Assembly: GCA_013286205.1 (NCBI GenBank)
Contig: JABDGD010000008.1
Coordinates: 734-64,733, forward strand
Direction: 5' to 3'
From: Candidatus Firestoneibacteriota bacterium
GTDB taxonomy: Bacteria > Oederibacteriota > Muellerivitia > Muellerivitales > Muellerivitaceae
Length of the DNA: 64,000 nucleotides
Positions 8,718 to 16,717 of the stretch are shown here, one piece after another. How positions within the stretch are numbered: the stretch's first letter is position 1; the number at the start of each line of letters is the position of its first letter. The position numbers and the translations under genes are program-made. Below the pieces are notes generated by a model. It searched no databases. It had not been told where the DNA came from and saw only the letters and a program-made list of their open reading frames with translations.

Positions 8718-9434
8718 TTAACCTTTATCCGAAATAGGAGAAACAGAGCCGATAAACATATAACCCGTTCCCCAAATGGTTTTAAAGAATTTAGGCTTTT
8801 CAGCCGAATCACCCAGTTTTTTGCGCAGCCGGCTAACCGCCACATCGATTGAGCGGTTAAAGGCTTCGCACTCGATACCTTTGAGATATTCCATAATCTT
8901 GTCCCGGTTCATGACAGCGCCCGGGTTTGCCATAAAGAACGCCAAAATCTCAAACTCGGTGGTGGTCAAATCCATATCTTTGTTTTTAAGGGTCGCCACC
9001 CGCTTGCCCATATCGACGGTCAGAACGCCTGATTTAAAAATGCCGTCCTTTTCCTCTTTGGGACTGAAGCGCCGCAAAACACTTTGAATGCGGGCGACCA
9101 GTTCTCTTGGTTCAAAAGGCTTGCTCAAGTAATCATCCGCGCCGATTTCCAGGCCCACGACCCGGTCGGTCACGTCCCCGCGGGCGGTCAGCATAATAAT
9201 GGGAGTCCTTGAGGCTTTACGAATTTCTTTACAGACTTCAAACCCATCCTGCCCGGGAAGCATTACATCTAAAATCACCAGATCCGACTTTAAGCTCTTT
9301 AAAAGCTTAAGTCCCTCTTTAGGTTCATAAGCCGCCTCAACTTCCATTCCAAAAGGCGTCAAGTAGCTCTTTAAGAGATCAGCGAGTTTTTTGTCGTCAT
9401 CAATAATAAGAATTTTTTTGCGCGGTGTTGTCAT
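8718..9434 (-). CDS. OmpR/PhoB-family response regulator
   Basis: About 238 residues: a receiver domain with the acidic pocket (IIDDDKK), the phosphoacceptor Asp in VILDVMLPG and Lys in DDYLSKPFEPRE, then a C-terminal winged-helix DNA-binding domain (LTTTEFEILAFF, then SIDVAVSRLRKKLGD, then TIWGTGYMF). It overlaps neither neighbour and lies 2 bp from its kinase. The ATG at 9434 is preferred over a TTG two codons earlier. The divergent promoter region (9435-9586) has two identical TTGTTACA half-sites 10 bp apart, a spacing expected for OmpR-type dimers, so autoregulation is likely. Confidence 0.94.
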   Translation of the reverse strand: MTTPRKKILIIDDDKKLADLLKSYLTPFGMEVEAAYEPKEGLKLLKSLKSDLVILDVMLPGQDGFEVCKEIRKASRTPIIMLTARGDVTDRVVGLEIGADDYLSKPFEPRELVARIQSVLRRFSPKEEKDGIFKSGVLTVDMGKRVATLKNKDMDLTTTEFEILAFFMANPGAVMNRDKIMEYLKGIECEAFNRSIDVAVSRLRKKLGDSAEKPKFFKTIWGTGYMFIGSVSPISDKG

Positions 9435-9472
9435 GAACAAATCTTAACACGCCATTCCCTCCACTGCCTCGG

Positions 9473-9490
9473 TTGTTACACTTTGTTACA
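9473..9490. promoter_or_regulatory. Paired TTGTTACA direct repeat, probable response-regulator site
   Basis: TTGTTACA occurs at 9473-9480 and again at 9483-9490, exactly 10 bp (one helical turn) apart. On the other strand this reads TGTAACAA twice, similar in layout to the GTAAA-type tandem sites of OmpR-family regulators. It sits between the divergent regulator gene and the small-protein gene, so it could control both. Confidence 0.65.
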
Positions 9491-9586
9491 AAGCGAAACA
9501 GCATGGAAAAGCTTTAATCACCGCCCCGCCCTATAAATAACCATGGGAAGCAAATCTTCCCCACTTCGATGATCAAGGAGTCTCAA

Positions 9587-9895
9587 ATGGAATTATCACA
9601 GGAAGAAAAGGACCGGATTATTGCCGAAGAAAAACTTCGCATGGAAACCCGGAAAGAATTTTTCAAGGAAAACTTTGGCCGTGGCGGCTGGGGTTGGCAT
9701 GGAAGCTGGCGGGGTTACGGTTGCCACCGTCCCTGCGGCGGCGGAATATTTAAAGTACTGGTCGTCGCTCTGGTAATCTTCGCCGTTTGCCACTTCTGTC
9801 ACAACAGCTGCGGCATGGGAATGCCTTATTACGGCTATGGCGCGCCTGCTTATCAAGCTCCACAAGCCCAGGCCATTCCGCCAGCGTCTAAATAA
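9587..9895 (+). CDS. Small Gly/Trp/Cys/His-rich membrane protein, divergent from the two-component genes
   Basis: 102 residues, no recognised family. The chosen ATG has a strong AAGGAG at 9575-9580, 6 nt away. The protein has an acidic/basic helix (residues 1-30, LSQEEKDRIIAEEK), a Gly/Trp/His region (GRGGWGWHGSW), one hydrophobic helix (about 54-69, VLVVALVIFAVCHFC) and a Tyr/Pro/Gln-rich tail. Several Cys and His (CHRPC, CHFCHNSC) could bind metal. It is one of few plus-strand genes in this half of the window and shares its promoter region with the response regulator. It could be a target or sensory accessory of the kinase, whose N-terminus is also charged and Trp-rich. Confidence 0.75.
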   Translation: MELSQEEKDRIIAEEKLRMETRKEFFKENFGRGGWGWHGSWRGYGCHRPCGGGIFKVLVVALVIFAVCHFCHNSCGMGMPYYGYGAPAYQAPQAQAIPPASK

Positions 9896-9907
9896 CTCTC
9901 AAACAAA

Positions 9908-9940
9908 AAAGGGCCTGGCTTGCGATAAGCCAGACCCTTT
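9908..9940. terminator. Bidirectional intrinsic terminator
   Basis: A 14-bp stem (AAAGGGCCTGGCTT paired with AAGCCAGACCCTTT, one mismatch) with a 5-nt loop. It has an A-rich left flank and a T-rich right flank, so it can stop both the small-protein gene (plus) and the PilT gene (minus), which converge here. Confidence 0.85.
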
Positions 9941-9958
9941 CCAGTTTTCACATTCAAA

Positions 9959-11071
9959 TCAAAAAGGTGATTTTTGCTTTTCTTTGAGAGCCGCCGCTTT
10001 TTCAGCTGCCTCTTCCTGATCAATCAAAGGCTGGAATCTCTTTTTCTCATTGGCTTTCATATAAGCTTCACGAGCCGTAATTTTGCCTTCCTCGAAAAAC
10101 TTCTGCAAACATTGATCCATCGTTTGCATTCCCTGCTTGGCGCCCAATTCGATAAGAGAATTCAAACCCGAAACCTTACCCGTGCGGATCAAGTTTGGCA
10201 GACTCTTGTTATAAGTCAGAATCTCAACTGCCGCGCAGCGTCCCTTGCCGTCTTTGGTCGGGCAAAGCTGTTGGGCCACAATGCCCTTCGTGCTGGATGC
10301 TAAAGCGCCTCTAGCCTTTTCCCGTTCATCTGAAGGAAACACGTTAATAATACGGTCAATCGTTTTGGCGGCCGAGTTGGTATGCAGTGTTCCAAAAACT
10401 AAAATGCCCATTTCTGCCGCCGCGATAGCCAGTGAAATAGTTTCATAGTCGCGCATTTCACCGACCAGAATAATGTCAGGATCCTGGCGCATGGAAGAAC
10501 GTAAGGCCGCTTTAAAGGAATGAGTATCCCGATGAACTTCTCTTTGAGTGATCTTGCACTTTTTGACTGGATGAACGAATTCAATCGGATCCTCAATTGT
10601 GAGGATATTACCTTCGCGTTCAGCGTTAATTGCGTCAATCATTCCAGCTAAAGTGGTGCTTTTGCCGCTTCCCGTGGGCCCCGTCACCAATATCAATCCG
10701 CGCTTCACTTTACAAAGCTCAGTCACCGCGGGCGGCATACCCAATTGTTCTAGAGTCAAAATTTTGGTCGGAATGGTACGAAAAACCGCCGCGATTCCCT
10801 GCTGATTAAAGAAAACGTTGCAGCGAAAACGGGCCACACCAGGCACTTCATAGGCGTAATCGTAATCGTGTCTTTGCCAGCACAACTGCCATTGTTCAGG
10901 ACTCATGGTTTCATAGAGAAGTCCCTGAAGCATTTCTTCGGTCATAATCCAGTCCGCTAAAGGAACCAGGTCACCCTTGGCCCTCAATAACGGTGTATTG
11001 CCCACGGTCAAATGCATGTCCGAGGCTTTACGCTCCACCATGGTTTTGAAAAGCTCATCAATGGCTGCCAT
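9959..11071 (-). CDS. PilT/PilU-family type IV pilus retraction ATPase
   Basis: 370 residues. An N-terminal PAS-like domain is followed by a RecA-like ATPase core with Walker A GPTGSGKSTT, an Asp-box region (TIEDPIEFVH), Walker B (IILVGEMRD) and a His box (LVFGTLHTNSAAKTIDRI). PilT-type hexamers sit at the base of the type IV pilus and depolymerise it. The gene overlaps the last base of the upstream paralogue at 11071, so the two are expressed together, like pilT-pilU pairs. No pilin or assembly gene is in this window. The C-terminus has a charged extension of about 35 residues. Which of the pair is PilT and which PilU cannot be decided by eye. Confidence 0.92.
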   Translation of the reverse strand: MAAIDELFKTMVERKASDMHLTVGNTPLLRAKGDLVPLADWIMTEEMLQGLLYETMSPEQWQLCWQRHDYDYAYEVPGVARFRCNVFFNQQGIAAVFRTIPTKILTLEQLGMPPAVTELCKVKRGLILVTGPTGSGKSTTLAGMIDAINAEREGNILTIEDPIEFVHPVKKCKITQREVHRDTHSFKAALRSSMRQDPDIILVGEMRDYETISLAIAAAEMGILVFGTLHTNSAAKTIDRIINVFPSDEREKARGALASSTKGIVAQQLCPTKDGKGRCAAVEILTYNKSLPNLIRTGKVSGLNSLIELGAKQGMQTMDQCLQKFFEEGKITAREAYMKANEKKRFQPLIDQEEAAEKAAALKEKQKSPF

Positions 11072-12105
11072 TAGCTTTCCTCCGCCAAAATATCATCCGC
11101 CTGGGCTTGAGTAATTTTCTTAGCGGCCACCAAGTCCCGAAGCGCCGTTTCCATCGTTTGCATTCCCAAACCAGCGCCAGTAGAAATCATGGAAGGGATT
11201 TTGAAATAGTCTCCTTCTCGAATCACGTTGGCCATAGCCAAGCTGTTTACCAGCACTTCAAAAGCCGGCACCATGGCCGTACCCTCAGCGTTAATGAGAA
11301 GTCGTTGAGAAATAACACCTACTAAGCTTTCAGAAACGCTGGCTACTGCCTGAGATTGTTCTGAGGCCGGAAAGAGATTGACCACACGGGAAATCGTCGC
11401 CGCGGCTGAACCCGTATGTAAAGTGCCGATAACCAAATGTCCCGTTTCCGCCGCGGTAAGGGCCAAGCTCATCGTTTCATAGTCGCGCATTTCACCGACC
11501 ATGATGATATCCGGATCTTCACGCAGCGCGCTGCGCAAAGCCGAGGCGAAGGTTTCAGTATGCGGCCCCACACTGCGCTGATTGACCAACGACAGTTTTC
11601 GTTTGTGGATATACTCGATCGGATCTTCAATCGTAATGATGTGTTCTTCACTATCCGAGTTCATATAGTCCACCAGGGCGGCGCAAGTCGTGGATTTACC
11701 CGAGCGGCCAGGACCTGTGATAAGAATTAAACCTTGATTGGCGTCAGCGAACTTTTTTAGAATCGGAGGCAGACCCAATTCTTCAATGGATAGGATTTTG
11801 GATCCAAAATGTCGGAATACAGCATCCAAGCCTTTTCTTTGACGGTAAACATTCACGCGAAACCGCTCGCCATTTTCCATAGCGTAGGCCGTATCGACTT
11901 CCCAATCTTCTTGAAGCTTGGCCTGTGTTCTCTCATCGAGAATTTCCATAATGAGCTGTTCACATTCGGCAGGGGCTAAGGGTTCGGGTGTAATCGGCTG
12001 AAGTCTGCCCAACGCGCGAACAAAAACAGGGGCGTCTGAGGCAATATGAACGTCTGAGCCTTTTCGGGTAATGCAGGCGGTGAGGTATTTGTCAATTTGG
12101 GCCAT
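11071..12105 (-). CDS. Second PilT/PilU-family ATPase
   Basis: 344 residues, homologous throughout to the following ATPase. The Walker A motif is the variant GPGRSGKSTT (G and R replace T and G of GPTGSGKST). Asp box (TIEDPIEYIH), Walker B (IIMVGEMRD) and His box (LVIGTLHTGSAAATISRV) are intact, so it is probably active, perhaps with altered kinetics. It is the first gene of the pair. Tandem PilT paralogues often serve as the main retraction motor plus a dependent accessory motor (PilU), or drive twitching or gliding. Confidence 0.9.
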   Translation of the reverse strand: MAQIDKYLTACITRKGSDVHIASDAPVFVRALGRLQPITPEPLAPAECEQLIMEILDERTQAKLQEDWEVDTAYAMENGERFRVNVYRQRKGLDAVFRHFGSKILSIEELGLPPILKKFADANQGLILITGPGRSGKSTTCAALVDYMNSDSEEHIITIEDPIEYIHKRKLSLVNQRSVGPHTETFASALRSALREDPDIIMVGEMRDYETMSLALTAAETGHLVIGTLHTGSAAATISRVVNLFPASEQSQAVASVSESLVGVISQRLLINAEGTAMVPAFEVLVNSLAMANVIREGDYFKIPSMISTGAGLGMQTMETALRDLVAAKKITQAQADDILAEES

Positions 12106-12218
12106 GGCTCGTTCTAAATCAAGAAATTTAAAAGCGACCAGTAAATTATAAAGGATAAATCAAAAGAGGGGGCTGTAATTAATGGGATCAACGATTCAAA
12201 CCCAGGGCGGAACCCCGT

Positions 12219-12599
12219 TTATTTAGTTCTTTTCCGTCTCATGCTTTCAAAAACCTGGCGCATGATAAGGTCTTGAACTTCCTTGTCCATTTCCAAAAAA
12301 CTAATACGGTCAAACCGGTGCACAATGCCGTTCACCATCACATCTTCACCGCCTATCACCTTACCCGTAACATAGGCGCTTAAAGCGTCTGGCAGTTCCA
12401 ATTCCATATCCAGCTTGGTATTAACCGGGTTATGTTTCGCGACAGCAAACTTCAGACCGCCTACCGAAATATCCCGGCTACGGCCCACGTTAAAATTGCT
12501 TTGAAAGATCGAATCATTTCGGAAGGCCCGGTATTTCACGGGTACGATGAGTTCAACACGGACGAAGCGGCGTTTTTCAGGCTTCTTTGGTTCTTCCAT
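12219..12599 (-). CDS. PilZ domain c-di-GMP-binding protein
   Basis: 126 residues, almost entirely one PilZ domain. Both ligand motifs are present: RxxxR as R10-R-F-V-R14, and DxSxxG as D43-I-S-V-G-G48. Such single-domain proteins bind c-di-GMP and act on partners, often in type IV pilus motility. It lies about 110 bp upstream of the PilT-type pair on the same strand, which supports a motility role. A close paralogue without the motifs is encoded at 21072-21455. Confidence 0.9.
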   Translation of the reverse strand: MEEPKKPEKRRFVRVELIVPVKYRAFRNDSIFQSNFNVGRSRDISVGGLKFAVAKHNPVNTKLDMELELPDALSAYVTGKVIGGEDVMVNGIVHRFDRISFLEMDKEVQDLIMRQVFESMRRKRTK

Positions 12600-12838
12600 A
12601 TTTCCTCAAAAGAAAACGGATATTGATTCAATGGCCAACATAACGTCATTTTTGTCAAAAACTTTAAGCTGACGCGCCTTTAACTGAGAGCGCTTTCGTG
12701 AAACCCCGTAATTATATGCCTATTAATCCCGATTAGGGGGCACAAAGCCGTCACTGAGGGTTAAAGGATATACTGAAAAATCCTCAAAACTGACCCTTGC
12801 CATAAAAGCTCACACAAAAACTGATCTAATTAATTGTC

Positions 12839-14644
12839 TTAAGGCTGAAACTGCAGAACACGACCGTTGCCCGTATCAGCCACATATAGGTTAGCCGGAA
12901 CGGCGCTATCTAATTTGAGCCCAGTTGGTCCATTCAAAATAGTCGAGCCAATGATCGAATCGAATACACCAGAAGGTGAAATCTTCACGATTCGATTATG
13001 TCCAGTGTCCGAAACATACAATAGGTTTTCCGCGGCTGAGTAAGCCACACCTTGCGGATGACTGAAAGTAACCGCCCCGCCAGAATTGTTGTCTGAGTTC
13101 AAGGACCTATAAAGACTTCCAGTTGAACTATATAGTTCAATCGCGTTGTTATCTGAATCAGCGACAATCACTGTTGTGCCAGCGTTCGCGATTTGGCCGA
13201 TACCATTTGATGCCGGTGCAGAACTCAAAGATCCATTCCAATAAGCGACGTTTGTCGTGGCCACAACCGGAATGGAAGGACCTAAGTATTCCATCACGCC
13301 AGCCAATCCCGCGGTACCCGTATCGGTAATAAACAAATTACCCGAACTATCAAAAGAAACATAACGCGGTTTTAGCAAAGCACCATTGTTAGCTTGGGCA
13401 ACCGTATCAGGCGGTGTAATTACCGTGCCATTTCCAACGCAGCCAATCCAAGTCCAAGCGGACGTAAACGTACTATTCGGATGAAATTGATTCACCATCC
13501 AGGTACCCGGATCGGCGACATAAAGCGTCACACCCGACGAATCAAGATTCAAACCTATGGGCGTACTACCCGTAAAGGGCGCTGTAGTCGGATTGATAAT
13601 TTGATAAGAGACTCCGCCTGAAAAGGCATAAACAGAACCGGTTATATCTGGAACAAGAACCACGGTAGCCGCCGAATTGGCCGGACCTAAAACTGCCACA
13701 TCATAAGGATTTCCAGCACCAGTATATTTGTAAGTTGCGGCGGCTGAGTACGAAAGCCCGCTCGACGTTGCCGTTGGAGTCGCGGTAAAAGAACTGGCAA
13801 TCAAAATGCCATCTGCGGTTGAAGGTTCATAGCCGCAATAAGTTTGAGTAGTGTTCACACGAAACACAAAACTAGGGCCCGATGTTGTCACGCTTGTCAC
13901 CTGCAACCAGGCATATCCGCCGCCAAGCAGTTTCACGCAATAAACATCTCCCGGCGCCACATCGGTTGGAGTCGTCGACAAAGCTTTAGACGCGGTTGAG
14001 GTAACTTGAAACGCAGAGGAAGCTGGAAGTTGAAGAAACTTCAAAAAATCGCCATTGCCCATATAAGCAATCGTGCTGGTAGTCAAAGATGGGTTATCTA
14101 ACTCAAAGCCCGTGGAAGTCGTTTTACAATAAACATCAGCCACAGAGGCGACGCCGGGCGTCGGTGTCGGCCCCATGCCCACAATTGAATCCGACTGGAA
14201 ATTAAGAACCTGTCCAGCTCCCAGAGGATTAACTTGGTACACCGATTTATTCATCGGCCCCAAAGTTACCGGAACGGTTGCCGCAGAAAAAGAAGTCGCG
14301 CCAATAGCGACTGGTACATGACTGACGGAATCTCTAATTTCAACCGCGACGTAGTTAAAAGGAGCGGAAGCGGAAGCGACAACGTTAAAACTAAAAGAAA
14401 AACCCGAGCTGGCGGTTACCGTACCAGCCGTACCCGTTACCGGCGCACCGGTGCCAGCCAAGTAATACAAAACATCGCCATTGACGTTTAAAACTTTTCC
14501 ATTGGGATTCGTGAGAGGAACGGTAATTTTGATATTTGAAGCCGTGGCAATTCCGACCGGCGCATTGGCTTTATTACAGCCAATAAAGACAGCCAATGGA
14601 GCCAACATTAAAAAAGTTGCTGTTAAATAATATTTCAATCGCAC
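12839..14644 (-). CDS. NHL-repeat lipoprotein, paralogue 1
   Basis: 601 residues starting at a GTG with AGGAAA about 6 nt upstream. A lipoprotein signal ends in FIGC (Cys about 23). An N-terminal beta-rich region is followed by a conserved middle block (VAYMGNG-like, GDVYCVKLLGGGYAWLQVT, FRVNTTQTYCGYE). A C-terminal NHL beta-propeller has blades such as GVAYSAAENLLYVSDTGHN and GPTGLKLDSAVPANLYVADT. It is probably an envelope lipoprotein. The specific function is unknown. The gene follows its paralogue by about 160 bp. Confidence 0.85.
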   Translation of the reverse strand: MRLKYYLTATFLMLAPLAVFIGCNKANAPVGIATASNIKITVPLTNPNGKVLNVNGDVLYYLAGTGAPVTGTAGTVTASSGFSFSFNVVASASAPFNYVAVEIRDSVSHVPVAIGATSFSAATVPVTLGPMNKSVYQVNPLGAGQVLNFQSDSIVGMGPTPTPGVASVADVYCKTTSTGFELDNPSLTTSTIAYMGNGDFLKFLQLPASSAFQVTSTASKALSTTPTDVAPGDVYCVKLLGGGYAWLQVTSVTTSGPSFVFRVNTTQTYCGYEPSTADGILIASSFTATPTATSSGLSYSAAATYKYTGAGNPYDVAVLGPANSAATVVLVPDITGSVYAFSGGVSYQIINPTTAPFTGSTPIGLNLDSSGVTLYVADPGTWMVNQFHPNSTFTSAWTWIGCVGNGTVITPPDTVAQANNGALLKPRYVSFDSSGNLFITDTGTAGLAGVMEYLGPSIPVVATTNVAYWNGSLSSAPASNGIGQIANAGTTVIVADSDNNAIELYSSTGSLYRSLNSDNNSGGAVTFSHPQGVAYSAAENLLYVSDTGHNRIVKISPSGVFDSIIGSTILNGPTGLKLDSAVPANLYVADTGNGRVLQFQP

Positions 14645-14737
14645 GGCGTTTCCTGAGAGGTTTGAGTTTGAGCGCCATATTTAACCACAAAAATATGGTT
14701 ATTTCCTCAAGGAGAGTAAGGTTTCACATGGAATTAA

Positions 14738-14755
14738 AGCCCCAAATTCGGGGCT
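14738..14755 (-). terminator. Probable terminator after the second NHL gene
   Basis: A 6-bp G/C-rich stem (AGCCCC with GGGGCT) and a 6-nt loop, followed on the minus strand by TTTAATT. It lies about 50 bp after the stop at 14808, between the two NHL paralogues. The stem is short and the T run is broken, so efficiency may be partial. Confidence 0.5.
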
Positions 14756-14807
14756 AAAATAAAGGAAATCTAACAGTCGGCAATAATTCGGCTTTAAAGA
14801 CTGTTGA

Positions 14808-16601
14808 TTACAGCCCCTTAAACTGAAGAACGCGATTGTTACCGGAATCCGCCAAGAAGACGTTAGGCGGGAAAGCTCCATCCACCGCGATAGCCGTGGG
14901 ATTACTAATCGTAGGCGCTGTTCCAACATTGGGGCCCCAAGCCGCTTTAAACACTCCCGAAGTGGTCAACTCCACTACACGGTTGTTTCCCGTATCCGCG
15001 ATAAAGAGCAATCCATCTCCCGCGTCCAAAGCAATTCCTTGGGGACCTGAAAAAGCCACCGCGCCCGCCGGATTATTGTCCGTCGTGGCCAAAATGGTTC
15101 CAGAGTTGCCGCTGGTGTTGTAAGTCTCGATTCGATTGCTGCCCGCGTCCGCAATGTAAACCTTACTGCCATCCGTCGCGATGCCCGATGTGTTGTTGTT
15201 GGTGCCTATCAGTCCATTCCAGTAAGTAAGTGCCGCGCTGGAAGTATTGGTCGGCGCGTCAATGACCATGACATCCGCGAAGCCATTCGTTCCATAGTCA
15301 GTCACAAATAAATTCCCTGTGGGGTCCAGCGCTACGCAGCGGGGAGCTTGGAATTCCGCGACACTAGCGGCAGCAGCCGTATCCGGTATAGGCGCGGTCA
15401 CACCAGAACCTACCGTGCCAATGAGCGAAGCACCCGGCAATGAATACTGCTTAAGAACGTGAAGTAAAGGATCCGCCTCATAAAGGGTAGTCCCCGCCGA
15501 ATTAACTGCTAAACCAGTTGGGAAATTCCCAAATAGGCCGATTGTAATAGCCGAGGAAGTGGACACGTTGATGATACGGATGTTAGCTGGGGCCGTATTC
15601 GCGGTCGCGTCCGCCACATATAAAGTCGTGGCCGTCGAATTCGAGGGATAAACCGCTAAACCATAATCATTGCCGACGCCATTGAATACTTTCGTCGGCG
15701 CATAAGGCGTTGGGGTTCCACTAACACCAGAAGCCGCCACATCCGCCGTGGTTTGTTCATAACCGCAATAATTTAAAGTTGTGTTGACCCGGAAGCTAAA
15801 GCTGGGGGGAATCGCCAAACCGATACTCCCCGCGTTGGTAATTTGCAGCCAGGCATAACCGCCCGCTTTCATTTTGATACAGTAAACATCGCCCACCGCG
15901 ACCGGGTTAGTGCCGCCACCCAGCACGGCTTTTTTGGATACACCCGAAGCGATACTAAAATTCGTCGGCGCTCTTAAGAAATTCACAAAATTCCCATTAC
16001 CCATATAAGCCACTGTACTTCCGGTAAAAGAAGGATTCTCCAAAACATAACCGGAGTTGTCCGAAGCGGGGTTGGATACCACGTCTACACCCGCAACGGT
16101 GGTGGGTGTATTCAAGCCGATACTCACCGGAAAACCAGCGCTTTCAAAGCCAAAACCATAACCAGTAGCCAAAGTCGCTTGATACGAAGTCTTGTTCAAA
16201 GGGCCCAGCGTCACCGACATGCTGGAGTTATTGGACAGCGAAGCCGCTCCCACCGCCAAAGCGGTTTGAGTAACATTGTCCACAATCTCGAGAGAAATAA
16301 GACTATAGGTGCTGATGTTAGCCGGAAGCTTGATGGAAAAGTTAATTTGACCTGTCACACCAGAAGCCGTCAAAGGTCCGTAAGAGCCGGTTGCCGACGC
16401 GCTGCCGCTGCTCACGTTATAAAGAATCATATTTTGCGCCGCGGGAATAAACTCGCTGTGCGCTCCCACTGGCGGAATTTGAATGGTCATTGTCGTTAAA
16501 TTGGATGGCGAAATGGGCTGAGTGCTGGAACCGCAGCCCCAAAAAAGCGCCACGGGAATTAAGGCTATAAAAGTAACAATGAAAAGATTTTTAAACTTCA
16601 T
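14808..16601 (-). CDS. NHL-repeat lipoprotein, paralogue 2
   Basis: About 597 residues from the ATG at 16601, chosen because it gives a compact lipoprotein signal with the lipobox LFWGC; an upstream ATG at 16637 would add 12 residues. Domain order is as in paralogue 1: N-terminal beta-rich domain, shared block (VAYMGNGNFVNFLR, GDVYCIKMKAGGYAWLQ, FRVNTTLNYCGYE) and C-terminal NHL propeller (GIALDAGDGLLFIADTGNN, then NVFLADSGNNRVLQF). The pair arose by tandem duplication. Sequence drift is greatest in the first third. Confidence 0.85.
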   Translation of the reverse strand: MKFKNLFIVTFIALIPVALFWGCGSSTQPISPSNLTTMTIQIPPVGAHSEFIPAAQNMILYNVSSGSASATGSYGPLTASGVTGQINFSIKLPANISTYSLISLEIVDNVTQTALAVGAASLSNNSSMSVTLGPLNKTSYQATLATGYGFGFESAGFPVSIGLNTPTTVAGVDVVSNPASDNSGYVLENPSFTGSTVAYMGNGNFVNFLRAPTNFSIASGVSKKAVLGGGTNPVAVGDVYCIKMKAGGYAWLQITNAGSIGLAIPPSFSFRVNTTLNYCGYEQTTADVAASGVSGTPTPYAPTKVFNGVGNDYGLAVYPSNSTATTLYVADATANTAPANIRIINVSTSSAITIGLFGNFPTGLAVNSAGTTLYEADPLLHVLKQYSLPGASLIGTVGSGVTAPIPDTAAAASVAEFQAPRCVALDPTGNLFVTDYGTNGFADVMVIDAPTNTSSAALTYWNGLIGTNNNTSGIATDGSKVYIADAGSNRIETYNTSGNSGTILATTDNNPAGAVAFSGPQGIALDAGDGLLFIADTGNNRVVELTTSGVFKAAWGPNVGTAPTISNPTAIAVDGAFPPNVFLADSGNNRVLQFKGL

Positions 16602-16717
16602 GTAGGGGCCCGCTTTTCGAGGAGAAATGAATAACAAATCAATTCTACAGCCCTACCCTTACCCGTCAATCTTATTGGATGTTAAAAAGAAAGGAGGTGG
16701 GAAAACTTTACCTTGGT

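Noticed and set aside
12700..12838. Possible c-di-GMP (GEMM) riboswitch upstream of the PilZ gene
   Set aside because: No match to the GEMM core could be found on either strand; only weak hairpins are present.
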